Assembly: GCA_014523625.1 (NCBI GenBank)
Contig: JAATVP010000028.1
Location: forward strand, 1-10,072
Length of the DNA stretch: 10,072 nucleotides
Reading direction: 5' to 3'
Source: Nitrososphaerales archaeon TH5896
GTDB taxonomy: Archaea; Thermoproteota; Nitrososphaeria; Nitrososphaerales; Nitrososphaeraceae
Of this stretch, positions 1 to 7,281 are shown piece after piece; position 1 is the stretch's first letter; each line of letters opens with the position of its first letter. The notes under the pieces are model-generated. The model searched no databases, was not told the DNA's origin, and worked only from the letters and a program-made list of their open reading frames with translations. The position numbers were made by a program, and so were the translations under genes.

Positions 1-851
1 AATTTCAAATAAGATTTGTCTGTGTCCGTCAATCTATTCATGCGAGTTCTAATATCTTCAACGGCTCTTCTGGTAGCTTTTTCTTCCCGGCCTGAAACTA
101 AATTCTGTATATTTTCTGCCTCCGTAAGGAAGTTACTGAAATACGTCTTGTTGAAGGGGTTTTCTCGTAATAGCGAAGAGACGAGTTCAGGGGAGTCATT
201 TAGGATACTTTCAGTGATCATGGCCTGCATTCCAAAGCTCGTCCCGGCTACCTTTTTCATTCTTTTTAGATCGAGTTTGGAGAGCAATGAACCCAATACG
301 AGGTTAACGAAATACGTGAGCCCAATGACCACTGCCATGTATTCATCATGAAGGTCTGGGTCACTAATCACTTCTATATCCGATCGTGGAAAAATAGATC
401 TGAGCAAAGCTAATTCTTTGGCTCGATTCCTGACCGGGACAAGCAAATTTTTGACAATTCTCGACCTCTTAGTAGCAGGTCCAAACATTGGATGAAAGCA
501 TAAGCACGTAATGTCCTTCCTAGCAGATCGTAATACGTTGAAAACTTGTTGCTTAATAGATGAAATCTCTGATAATGTGGCACCCCCTTTCATGTGAGTA
601 AGACACTCTTGAACAACTGGAACGATGCTTTCAATAGGTACACAGACTATCACCAAATCTGCCTCTCTGACACATGCTCGAATGGTTACACATTGATCAA
701 CGCACTTTAGGTTTCTAAATGCAAGTCTTTTTTTGTCGAAAACAGCTACTCTCACGCTATTTGATTGCGCAAAGTAATGAGTAAACCATCTTCCCATCCT
801 GCCCGCCGCACCTATGACCGCGACTTTCCTCATTGGAAAACTGCTACTCAT
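1..851 (-). CDS. tyrA: Prephenate dehydrogenase (TyrA family), 3' end cut off by window edge
   Basis: Oxidatively decarboxylates prephenate (or arogenate) for tyrosine synthesis; cytosolic. Translating the minus strand from the ATG at 851 gives 283 uninterrupted codons running off the left edge. Residues 8-20 (RKVAVIGAAGRMG) form a Rossmann strand and glycine loop. The acidic residue closing the second strand (VFD, Asp39) favours NAD over NADP, which is an inference. HPMFGPA at 120-126 carries the TyrA catalytic histidine (His120), and SSIK (97-100) matches the conserved Ser-x-x-Lys region. The helical C-terminal dimerisation domain follows (about 165-283). The HDEYMAVVIGLTYF stretch (168-181) resembles the family segment that often ends in a second His, but has Tyr here. 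The start overlaps the stop of the upstream fusion gene by 4 bp (ATGA), so translation is probably coupled. The length already seen is near the family norm, so the stop should lie just outside the window. Confidence 0.88.
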   Translation of the reverse strand, partial: MSSSFPMRKVAVIGAAGRMGRWFTHYFAQSNSVRVAVFDKKRLAFRNLKCVDQCVTIRACVREADLVIVCVPIESIVPVVQECLTHMKGGATLSEISSIKQQVFNVLRSARKDITCLCFHPMFGPATKRSRIVKNLLVPVRNRAKELALLRSIFPRSDIEVISDPDLHDEYMAVVIGLTYFVNLVLGSLLSKLDLKRMKKVAGTSFGMQAMITESILNDSPELVSSLLRENPFNKTYFSNFLTEAENIQNLVSGREEKATRRAVEDIRTRMNRLTDTDKSYLK

Positions 852-2227
852 ATTTTCATCGACAGACAAGTCTCTAAGGCATTCATTGCTTGCTCGATTT
901 GTTCTGCAGGTTGAGTTGCAGAAATCCTAATGAACTTGCTATAACTGTTACCAAATGCGCTCCCTGGAGCCACTGCAACACCTTTTTCTAGCAATAAATT
1001 TACTAAGGTATTGTCGTCTATTGTTTTAGTGTTGATCCTTGGATACACGTACATTGATCCATCGGGGATACTGAACCGTACATCCATCTTTTTCAGCCGT
1101 TCAACTAAAGTATGAAGTCTGATTCTAGTCTCTTCAACATTAGTCACGTAATCGGTTTCGAGTGCATTCAATGCACAATATTGAAGTGGCTCAGCTACAC
1201 TTGTCATAGCAAACGCCAGTAATTTAGCAACCTGTTTGATAATTAAAGCACTAGATAAAAGGTAACCGAGTCGAAATCCGGTCATTGCATAGGTCTTAGA
1301 AAATGATTCAACAACAATTGATTTATCGTAATTGTATTCAGCGATACTTTTGAATTTTTTAACGCAATATTTGGAATAAACTTCATCACTTAAAATGTAA
1401 AGGTCATGTTCTTTTGCCAAAGAGATGATCCTTTCATTGGTATCTGTGTCTAATATCTTCCCAGTAGGATTGTTCGGATAATTTAGAACGATCATCTTCG
1501 TAGCATCATTTATCGCATTATCTATTTCGTGAATGTTAGGGGACCATTGATTTTCAAGGGTTGTTTTGATAGTTTTGACCTTGACTGAATTTAACGCCGC
1601 ACAATCCGAATATGCTGGCCAAGAGGGTTCTATAACTACAATCTCCTCCCCAGGTTTGAGCAGTGAAGCAATCGATGCATATACTCCGAACCGTCCACCA
1701 GGAGTCACCATTACCGTTTCCTTCGTAAAGCCATGAATTAGGGCTAGTTTCTCCCTTAACCTTTCAATTCCTCGGGCATCTGTATAGTGATAGCGCCCAG
1801 AGTCAATTGCATTTGCAAACGCGTCTTTAATGCTTCGTGGAGGTCTGAAATCTGGCTCTCCAATTTCCAGGTGTATCATCGGCATACCCGAAGCTTCAAT
1901 TTGTTTGGCTTTCATCAGAACGTCCATATGAGAGCTTGCATGCTCAACTGTTTTCTGTTTTCTTTGAAGACCAACTGATTCGATGAGCAATAGATTGAGC
2001 AATCTAGAGGAATATGAAGGGTCCAAACCAATTTGATGAGCGAGGCTTAATACCGACATTCTTATTTCGCTTTCAACTTGATCGTCAGTTACGTCCATTC
2101 CAAGCTTGGCCTTGATTTCCCCAATTTTCTGTGCCAATTCCATTCTATGTTTGATCTTATGAAATATCTCGCCCGTTACAGTTTGAATTTCAGAGCGGAG
2201 AACTCTTAGCTCCTTATTCTCTGCCAC
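848..2227 (-). CDS. Chorismate mutase (AroQ) fused to class I/II PLP aminotransferase
   Basis: Bifunctional protein of 459 aa. Residues 1-90 are an AroQ-type all-helical chorismate mutase (chorismate to prephenate). Arg11, Arg28, Lys39, Asp48, Glu52, Ser84 and Gln88 fall at the same numbers as the active-site residues of the E. coli PheA mutase domain; the Arg51 position is Val. Residues about 95-459 are a fold-type I aminotransferase of the AspC/aromatic group: GEPDF (123-127), NYPNNPTG (249-256, PLP-contacting Asn), SDEVY (280-284, Asp281 facing the pyridine nitrogen), SFSKTYAMTGFRLGY (308-322, Schiff-base Lys311, phosphate-binding Arg319) and FIRIS (432-436, Arg434 for the substrate carboxylate). 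It likely makes prephenate and transaminates a downstream keto acid or prephenate itself; the substrate cannot be read from sequence. The start is GTG, 10 bp after the aroC stop, with a GAGG very close to it; the next in-frame stop upstream is at 2252-2254, so no better start exists. It precedes tyrA with a 4-bp overlap. Confidence 0.93.
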   Translation of the reverse strand: MAENKELRVLRSEIQTVTGEIFHKIKHRMELAQKIGEIKAKLGMDVTDDQVESEIRMSVLSLAHQIGLDPSYSSRLLNLLLIESVGLQRKQKTVEHASSHMDVLMKAKQIEASGMPMIHLEIGEPDFRPPRSIKDAFANAIDSGRYHYTDARGIERLREKLALIHGFTKETVMVTPGGRFGVYASIASLLKPGEEIVVIEPSWPAYSDCAALNSVKVKTIKTTLENQWSPNIHEIDNAINDATKMIVLNYPNNPTGKILDTDTNERIISLAKEHDLYILSDEVYSKYCVKKFKSIAEYNYDKSIVVESFSKTYAMTGFRLGYLLSSALIIKQVAKLLAFAMTSVAEPLQYCALNALETDYVTNVEETRIRLHTLVERLKKMDVRFSIPDGSMYVYPRINTKTIDDNTLVNLLLEKGVAVAPGSAFGNSYSKFIRISATQPAEQIEQAMNALETCLSMKI

Positions 2228-2237
2228 TCCCTCACTA

Positions 2238-3353
2238 TCAGCTATTGCGCTTCACCCCTAAATGTGATGATGAAATAAGCCCATGTCTAATTGCGTGATC
2301 CGCAAGGATCAAAGAGACTATACCCTCCACTACAGGTGGCGCTCTGGGAACCACACATGGATCATGTCTTCCCGGGACTTTCAACTTAGCCTGTTTTCCA
2401 CTAGAGAGATCCAGAGTTTCCTGTGCTTGCGCTATTGATGATGGGGGTTTAAATCCAATTCTTATGACTAGAGGCATTCCAGTAGAGAGCCCACCGAGGA
2501 TGCCTCCAGAATTATTGGTTCTAGTCACTACTGATCCGTTCTCTAAAACATAGGTATCGTTATTCTCTGAACCTGCAATTGTACAACCATAAAATCCAGA
2601 GCCAAATTCAACTGCTTTTACCGACGGGATCCCGAATAGAGCTCTACTAATATCCGATTCTAGTGAACTAAAGAGAGGTTCACCCAATCCAACTGGAAGC
2701 CGATTGGTAACACATTCGATGATACCACCAATCGAATCGCCTTTCTTCTTCGCAGCCAGTATTGCCTCCTTCATTTTTCCAGCTGCATCAGTATCAGGGC
2801 ATCTTACTTCATTCTCATAACGGTACTTTAATGCAGACGTAAAATCAATATGCCTTGCCTTTATTTTACCAATTGCAACAGCGTAGGCAACAGTATCGAC
2901 TCCAAGAGCAACTTTTAATAAACGTTCTGCGACTGCTCCCGCCATCACAAAAGTGGCGGTTAGACGTCCTGAAAATCGACCCCCACCACGATAATCTGCG
3001 TATCCACCGTACTTTACGGAAGCAGGATAATCTGAATGTCCCGGCCTAGGGATTGTCCTGATCTGCTCGTACGGTCGCGAATCCTGGTCTTTGTTCCATA
3101 TAAGCATACAGATTGGTCCACCATTAGTACGACGTTGAAAAACCCCGGACAGGATCTCTACTTTATCATCTTCCTTTCGCTGGGTAGTTACTACTGACTG
3201 TCCAGGCTTTCGCAGATCAAGTTTTTTCTGTATAAAAGATTCATCTAAAGGAAGGCCTGCTGGACACCCATCCACTACTGTTCCAACACAACGCCCATGA
3301 CTTTCTCCGAAATTCAATGCCATGAACCGTTCACCTATTAGATTGCCAAGCAT
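2238..3353 (-). CDS. aroC: Chorismate synthase
   Basis: FMN-dependent 1,4-trans elimination of phosphate from EPSP to give chorismate. From the ATG at 3353 the product is 371 aa, a normal length. Family signatures are complete: LNFGESHGRCVG (13-24, His19), RPGHSDYPASVKYG (103-116, His106), RGGGRFSGRLTA (122-133), NNSGGILGG (280-288) and PGRHDPC (327-333). An in-frame TTG at 3374 would add seven residues, but MLGNLIGERF is the usual N-terminus of this family and a TATA-like box about 34 nt upstream fits the ATG as a short-leader start. The gene follows aroA after a 104-bp gap and is separated from the chorismate mutase fusion by 10 bp, so it probably heads an aroC-fusion-tyrA unit. Nothing in the protein looks damaged. 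Confidence 0.96.
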   Translation of the reverse strand: MLGNLIGERFMALNFGESHGRCVGTVVDGCPAGLPLDESFIQKKLDLRKPGQSVVTTQRKEDDKVEILSGVFQRRTNGGPICMLIWNKDQDSRPYEQIRTIPRPGHSDYPASVKYGGYADYRGGGRFSGRLTATFVMAGAVAERLLKVALGVDTVAYAVAIGKIKARHIDFTSALKYRYENEVRCPDTDAAGKMKEAILAAKKKGDSIGGIIECVTNRLPVGLGEPLFSSLESDISRALFGIPSVKAVEFGSGFYGCTIAGSENNDTYVLENGSVVTRTNNSGGILGGLSTGMPLVIRIGFKPPSSIAQAQETLDLSSGKQAKLKVPGRHDPCVVPRAPPVVEGIVSLILADHAIRHGLISSSHLGVKRNS

Positions 3354-3383
3354 GACTAGATTAGCTCCATTCAATACTCACAT

Positions 3384-3391
3384 GTATTTAA
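3384..3391 (-). promoter_or_regulatory. TATA-like box upstream of aroC
   Basis: On the minus strand TTAAATAC lies centred about 34 nt before the aroC ATG at 3353. Archaeal transcription usually starts about 25 nt past the box centre, near 3362, which would give a leader of about 8 nt and exclude the upstream TTG. It sits in the 104-bp gap between aroA and aroC (3354-3457), one of the longer gaps in the cluster. No clear BRE was recognised. This is inference from position and composition only. Confidence 0.35.
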
Positions 3392-3457
3392 TGTATGTTG
3401 GGGCGAGTATTTCGGTAAAGCAGGATCAGACAATACGCAGAAAAGATCGATCCTCTT

Positions 3458-4759
3458 TTAATTATTGTCCGAACATACCGATATATTGGCTCCAATACTT
3501 GTGAGGTCTTCTAGAAAAGTAGGATATGATACATCTACTGACTCGGCACCATTCAACGTTGAGTGATTACTCAGAAGAGATGCAATGGCTAGTGCCATGA
3601 ATAGACGATGATCATCGAACGACTCTAGCGAAGCATTCTTGATGACCGTTGGACGTCGTATTGAAATCGAGTCATATGTCTCCGATACTGTTGCACCTAG
3701 CTTTCTTAGTTCACTTGTGATATTCTTGACTCTATCCGTCTCCTTGAATCTAGCATGGGATACCCCGCTTATTACAACTGGGCCTTTTGCCTTAAGGGCA
3801 AGGATCGAGACTACAGGCAATAGATCAGGACTGTCTTTCAAATCAAACTCCCCCCCATCCAATGTTTCTGATTCTTCAACAGACAACGTTCCTTTGATGG
3901 TGTCAACGCTGATCTTACCGTTCATTTGTTCGATAATACTGAATATCTTAGAATCTCCTTGAGGTAAGTCAAAGTTCAAACCTGACAGTCGAATATTATC
4001 CTTACCCACCAAGACACCGGCTGCCACCAACATCGAGGCTGACGAAAGATCAGATGGTACTTGAAAAACACAGGGAATGTAGGCACCACTCTTGACGTTA
4101 AAATTTCTCAAATCATTATCTCGTTCAACTTGTACCCCAAATTTTTCCATTGTGGCGATAGTTGACAAGATATAAGGACGGGAAACCTGATCTCCCTCAA
4201 CTCCTATCGACACATCACTGCTGGCTCGAACTGCTGCTATAAGTAATGATGACAAGAATTGACTTGAAATGGAACCATTTATGGTTACATTACCCCCCTT
4301 TAACCCGCCTCCCTTTACGACTATAGGGGCGGTACCATCCAATTTTGTAGAGAAGCAATCGACACCCAATTTCTTAAGCGAGTTAAGTAGGGGTCCCATG
4401 GGACGTGTTCTCAGGCTGCTATCCCCAGTCAATACGCTATAACCTGAACCAATTAGAGAACAAACAGATGTAGCTATTCTGATTGTAGTACCTGAGTTTC
4501 CCGCATCTATAACAGTATCGGGTGCTTTTAACGGTGTCCCTTTAATTCGTAACGAAGATTCTTCATGAAGGATTTGCGATCCCAAAGCTCGACAGGCATC
4601 TATAGTGGAAAGAGTGTCCCTTGAAATTAAGGGATCAAGGATACTGGACTCGTCGTCTGAGAGGGCTGCTATAAATACGGCCCTATGTGTGTAACTCTTG
4701 CTTGGCGGGCACCTTGCCTTTCCACTTAGTTGGGATCTTTGGACAGAAATTTTAACCAT
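3458..4759 (-). CDS. aroA: 3-phosphoshikimate 1-carboxyvinyltransferase (EPSP synthase)
   Basis: Transfers the enolpyruvyl group of PEP to shikimate-3-phosphate. The product is 433 aa, full length, with the two-domain inside-out barrel architecture. Substrate-binding motifs are present in order: PSKSYTHRA (19-27, Lys21, Arg26), DAGNSGTTIR (85-94, with Gly90 at the position of E. coli Gly96), SSLRTRPMGPL (114-124, Arg119), SSQFLSS (165-171), DSPDLLPV (309-316, Asp312 matching the E. coli catalytic Asp313), RFKETDRV (337-344, Glu340) and DDHRLFMA (382-389, Arg385). The ATG at 4759 lies 8 bp inside the end of the shikimate kinase gene, in another frame, so translation is probably coupled. Only weak purine-rich sequence precedes the start. 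The aroC gene follows after 104 bp. Confidence 0.96.
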   Translation of the reverse strand: MVKISVQRSQLSGKARCPPSKSYTHRAVFIAALSDDESSILDPLISRDTLSTIDACRALGSQILHEESSLRIKGTPLKAPDTVIDAGNSGTTIRIATSVCSLIGSGYSVLTGDSSLRTRPMGPLLNSLKKLGVDCFSTKLDGTAPIVVKGGGLKGGNVTINGSISSQFLSSLLIAAVRASSDVSIGVEGDQVSRPYILSTIATMEKFGVQVERDNDLRNFNVKSGAYIPCVFQVPSDLSSASMLVAAGVLVGKDNIRLSGLNFDLPQGDSKIFSIIEQMNGKISVDTIKGTLSVEESETLDGGEFDLKDSPDLLPVVSILALKAKGPVVISGVSHARFKETDRVKNITSELRKLGATVSETYDSISIRRPTVIKNASLESFDDHRLFMALAIASLLSNHSTLNGAESVDVSYPTFLEDLTSIGANISVCSDNN

Positions 4760-5606
4760 CGAATTCTTCTACTGTAGCCTTTTGATTGTTAACCTTTGAT
4801 ATTAATACCTGGCCCTCGAAACTGGACAGGGTAGACACCAAACTCTTGAGGTGCTTGGAATCAGCGATTGCCACTACTGATGGTCCATTGCCTGAGATCC
4901 CCGCAGAGAGGGCATGCTCCTTGATCGCTGATATGACAGGAGTATAATCACTCCCCAGTAGTGCTCCAACAGCCATTCCGTTAAGCTTCATTGCGTTCCA
5001 ATAATCGCGGTCAGATGCCATCTTAAATGCTAGATCAAATATTTCTGGAGCTAAGTAAAGATTGAATAAATTCCCCCTAGATACACGAGATGGAAGTAGA
5101 ATAACCGTCGAAAGATCCTCTGAAGCTGGTTCCCTTCTTATGAGCTTTCTTGAAAAATTGTCCGTAACCACAAAACCACCAAAATAACAGGCAGCCGAAT
5201 CATCAAAGGCTCCTGTCAACGAGACGCCAGCGTCAATTGAAGCATCAGCGGACTGATTGAGTATTTTTACATCATCTATCTCTTCACCAAGGAACTTCTG
5301 AATTGCTAGTGCAACTGCACTAGACACTGCACTAGAGCTCTTCAGTCCAAATCCAACAGGAATCTCTGATTTGATCTCTATCCGGACTGCATGATCTATG
5401 AGTACTGTTTTTGGTAACGTTCTTCTAACGAGTATGTTGAGCAGCTTCTCACCTTGCTTTGACTGCAAATAAACACCTTTTCCTGCAGAGATAGTCAAAT
5501 CGGCGAGAACCTTTAGAGATATCCCTAACGCAGACCCGTGACCGTTTGCCACTGCATTTACAATAGATACAGCTCCGTGCATAGTTACACGAATTGATCT
5601 ATTCAT
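4752..5606 (-). CDS. aroK: Archaeal shikimate kinase, GHMP superfamily
   Basis: Phosphorylates shikimate with ATP. This is the archaeal non-orthologous replacement for the bacterial P-loop shikimate kinase; no Walker A motif is present. From the ATG at 5606 the product is 284 aa. The N-terminus (HGAVSIVNAVANGHGSALGI, 10-29) is typical of the archaeal family. GHMP motif 2 is IPVGFGLKSSSAVSSA (82-97), the phosphate-binding loop. LTGAFDDSAACYFGG (130-144) carries the conserved acidic segment, and motif 3 is AGISGNGPSVVAI (235-247). The frame stays open to 5675, but the ATG at 5606 matches the family start and overlaps the aroE stop in a 4-bp ATGA. It ends 8 bp inside aroA. Its position between aroE and aroA matches its pathway step. 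Confidence 0.95.
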   Translation of the reverse strand: MNRSIRVTMHGAVSIVNAVANGHGSALGISLKVLADLTISAGKGVYLQSKQGEKLLNILVRRTLPKTVLIDHAVRIEIKSEIPVGFGLKSSSAVSSAVALAIQKFLGEEIDDVKILNQSADASIDAGVSLTGAFDDSAACYFGGFVVTDNFSRKLIRREPASEDLSTVILLPSRVSRGNLFNLYLAPEIFDLAFKMASDRDYWNAMKLNGMAVGALLGSDYTPVISAIKEHALSAGISGNGPSVVAIADSKHLKSLVSTLSSFEGQVLISKVNNQKATVEEFDG

Positions 5607-6436
5607 TTTGGCTCTTGGAATACCCCGAAGAGAGCTTTTTTCATAGCAAGGATTGGTGCCTTTAGCCCAGTCCAAATTTCAAACGCTTGAGCTCCTTGTT
5701 CGAGTAACATTTCGTATCCGTAAATGATCCTTGCTCCTTTTTCTCGAGCGTTTTCAAGAAGCTTAGTCATAACGGGTCTGTAAACAAGATCATATACTGT
5801 GCTGCCGCCATCGATATCTTCACTATCCAAGATTGTTTCATTCGATTGCAATCCCACAGATGTTGCGTTTACTATGAGATCGAAACGTTTTGCCATTACT
5901 TTTGCTTCTTCAATCATTGAGACCGAGGAAGTCAATCCTTGTAATTCAGCCTGTTTAGATAGTTCCGATGATTTGTTATAGGTTCTGTTGGCGACAACTA
6001 ATTTGGAAACACCAGTGACGCTAGACAAAGACGCGACAACAGCTCTAGCCGAACCTCCTGCACCGAAAAGGAGTACAGACAAACCCCTAAAATCTATGCC
6101 GCGGTTAAGAAGGGGCTGGAGGAAACCTTGAATATCGGTGTTAAAGCCTTTGAATCTCCCATCGATAGTCGCTACAGTATTAACCGCCCCAGCTTTGCGT
6201 GAGAGGAGATCAACTTCATCGAGATACTGCAACACCGCGATTTTGTGAGGAATAGTAACATTGAATCCGGATATCTTGACTGAACGTAACGACTCGACAG
6301 ATGATTCAAGTTCATGAGATGAAACTTTGTATGCGATATAGACGTCGTCCATGGAGAGTGATTTGAAAGCTGCGTTATGCATTGCGGGGGACAGTGAATG
6401 ACTTACAGGATCACCAATTATGCAATATGTCCGCAT
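5603..6436 (-). CDS. aroE: Shikimate dehydrogenase
   Basis: Reduces 3-dehydroshikimate to shikimate with NADPH. From the ATG at 6436 the product is 277 aa, normal for the family. The N-terminal substrate domain has SHSLSPAMHNAAF (12-24), FNVTIPHK (58-65, catalytic Lys65), AVNT (84-87, Asn86) and NTD (99-101, Asp101, the Lys-Asp catalytic pair). The nucleotide domain has FGAGGSARA (124-132) and ANRT (149-152), where the Arg after Asn is typical of NADP binding. The C-terminal LLEQG (244-248) supplies the conserved Gln247. A second in-frame ATG lies at 6463, but a perfect GGAGGT sits 7 nt before 6436 and MRTYCIIGDP is the usual family start. It begins 4 bp after the aroD stop and overlaps aroK by 4 bp. 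Confidence 0.96.
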   Translation of the reverse strand: MRTYCIIGDPVSHSLSPAMHNAAFKSLSMDDVYIAYKVSSHELESSVESLRSVKISGFNVTIPHKIAVLQYLDEVDLLSRKAGAVNTVATIDGRFKGFNTDIQGFLQPLLNRGIDFRGLSVLLFGAGGSARAVVASLSSVTGVSKLVVANRTYNKSSELSKQAELQGLTSSVSMIEEAKVMAKRFDLIVNATSVGLQSNETILDSEDIDGGSTVYDLVYRPVMTKLLENAREKGARIIYGYEMLLEQGAQAFEIWTGLKAPILAMKKALFGVFQEPK

Positions 6437-6440
6437 CTCT

Positions 6441-7142
6441 TCAACCTCCGTCGTGTGAATCATCCGCGGTAATCATACTATGCAATTTTTTCATTTGTTC
6501 GATTGTTAATTGACTTGGAGCAATGGGCCGGTCAAGTGAGGCGTAAGTGAAGGGGCAATTAGACTGCAATGCGCAGAGCAGCCTTGAAACCACTCCGATT
6601 TCTCCCATGCAGAAGGCTACAAGATTTACCGATTTGTCGACTGTTTCGTAAAGGCTTAAAACTTTCAGTGTGTCTTCTATGCAATTTGCCATAGTAACCA
6701 ATTTATTATTTTTACTTAGGGAGCTCATCAAAACCAACAATTCTGACAACTCTCTTGCCGATGGTGTTGATCTAAAGTCATGCCAGGACAAAAGCATCGG
6801 TACATTTAATGATTTGATAAAGGTTCCAATTTCAGGACATTCTTTCAGAGTTTCGTATTCCACATCGATCATCATCGGCAATTGGCTGGCTAACTCTTTC
6901 AAATAGACAAGTCGCTGGATTTCGGATCCATCAAATTTTCCACCTTGGCTAGTCCTTCTTATTGTGTAGATGCACTTTGCTTTGAACGGCCGAACTACGG
7001 CTAAGGCTTCCGAAAAGCTGCTAGCGGCAATATAATCAAATCTAATCTCCAGGAAACTGGCACCCATATTTAAGGCTCGAACAGCAGACTTACTGAATTC
7101 CTTGGATTCTGTCCCTGTTATGGATGCGCAAATCTTCATCAT
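6441..7142 (-). CDS. aroD: 3-dehydroquinate dehydratase, type I
   Basis: Dehydrates 3-dehydroquinate to 3-dehydroshikimate through a Schiff base on a TIM barrel. The product is 233 aa from the ATG at 7142 (232 if the adjacent ATG at 7139 is used); a TTG at 7157 is less likely. Numbering from the second Met, the family residues are EIRFD (31-35), TIRR (59-62, Arg61), DVE (92-94, the Asp114/Glu116 pair of the Salmonella enzyme), WHDF (119-122, His120 matching His143), Lys146 (Schiff-base Lys170), GVVSRL (182-187, Arg186) and APSQ (207-210, lid-loop Gln). The position of Glu86 in enterobacterial enzymes, in the EGG turn, is Gln65 here (TSQGG). It is first in the run aroD-aroE-aroK-aroA and has a TATA-like box about 30 nt upstream, so its mRNA is probably nearly leaderless. 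Confidence 0.94.
   Translation of the reverse strand: MMKICASITGTESKEFSKSAVRALNMGASFLEIRFDYIAASSFSEALAVVRPFKAKCIYTIRRTSQGGKFDGSEIQRLVYLKELASQLPMMIDVEYETLKECPEIGTFIKSLNVPMLLSWHDFRSTPSARELSELLVLMSSLSKNNKLVTMANCIEDTLKVLSLYETVDKSVNLVAFCMGEIGVVSRLLCALQSNCPFTYASLDRPIAPSQLTIEQMKKLHSMITADDSHDGG
6444..6449 (-). promoter_or_regulatory. Strong Shine-Dalgarno for aroE
   Basis: GGAGGT on the minus strand lies 7 nt before the aroE ATG at 6436. It falls within the last codons of aroD, just before that gene's TGA (6441-6443), so terminating ribosomes would finish next to it. It is the clearest ribosome binding site in the window and decides between the aroE starts at 6436 and 6463. Confidence 0.75.
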
Positions 7143-7281
7143 AGGAATTATTAGCAATTCATTAACATATATTTATGAGGTGATTAGTGGAGAAGAAATA
7201 TTGCTAGGTAGCTTGAACTATAGCGGATTTGACGTTAATAGGTCAATAAAATTTGATAGTTCCGGAAAGGTTGAAGTCCGA
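7143..7281. other. 139-bp intergenic region between methyltransferase and aroD
   Basis: This is the longest gap in the window. It is AT-rich and shows no conserved minus-strand ORF. Near the aroD end it holds a TATA-like box. On the methyltransferase side I see only a weak inverted repeat (CGGA/TCCG separated by 10 nt near 7262-7280), not a convincing terminator. The plus-strand reading frame crossing it runs antisense through both flanking genes and looks like chance. Confidence 0.6.
7166..7177 (-). promoter_or_regulatory. TATA-like promoter of the aroD-aroE-aroK-aroA unit
   Basis: The minus strand reads CATAAATATATG, with the box centre about 30 nt before the aroD ATG at 7142. The expected transcription start, about 25 nt downstream, falls within a few bases of the ATG, consistent with leaderless or short-leader archaeal mRNA and with the absence of a Shine-Dalgarno here. 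Upstream of the box is CCACTAATCACCT, with no clear BRE. Confidence 0.5.

Noticed and set aside
16..351. Plus-strand open frame of 111 codons at the left edge
   Set aside because: It is antisense to the tyrA C-terminal domain, which has clear family motifs on the minus strand; its product shows no recognisable domain.
3441..3455. GATCGATC palindrome just past the aroA stop as a terminator
   Set aside because: The self-complementary stretch is short, has no loop and is not followed by a clear T run; too weak to call.
3639..3962. Plus-strand open frame of 107 codons inside aroA
   Set aside because: Antisense to the EPSP synthase region carrying the DSPDLLPV and RFKETDRV motifs; a chance reading of the complementary strand.
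5607..5675. Longer shikimate kinase N-terminus from the upstream start at 5675
   Set aside because: The extra 23 residues lie over the aroE C-terminus, do not resemble the family, and the ATG at 5606 matches both the family start and an ATGA coupling overlap.
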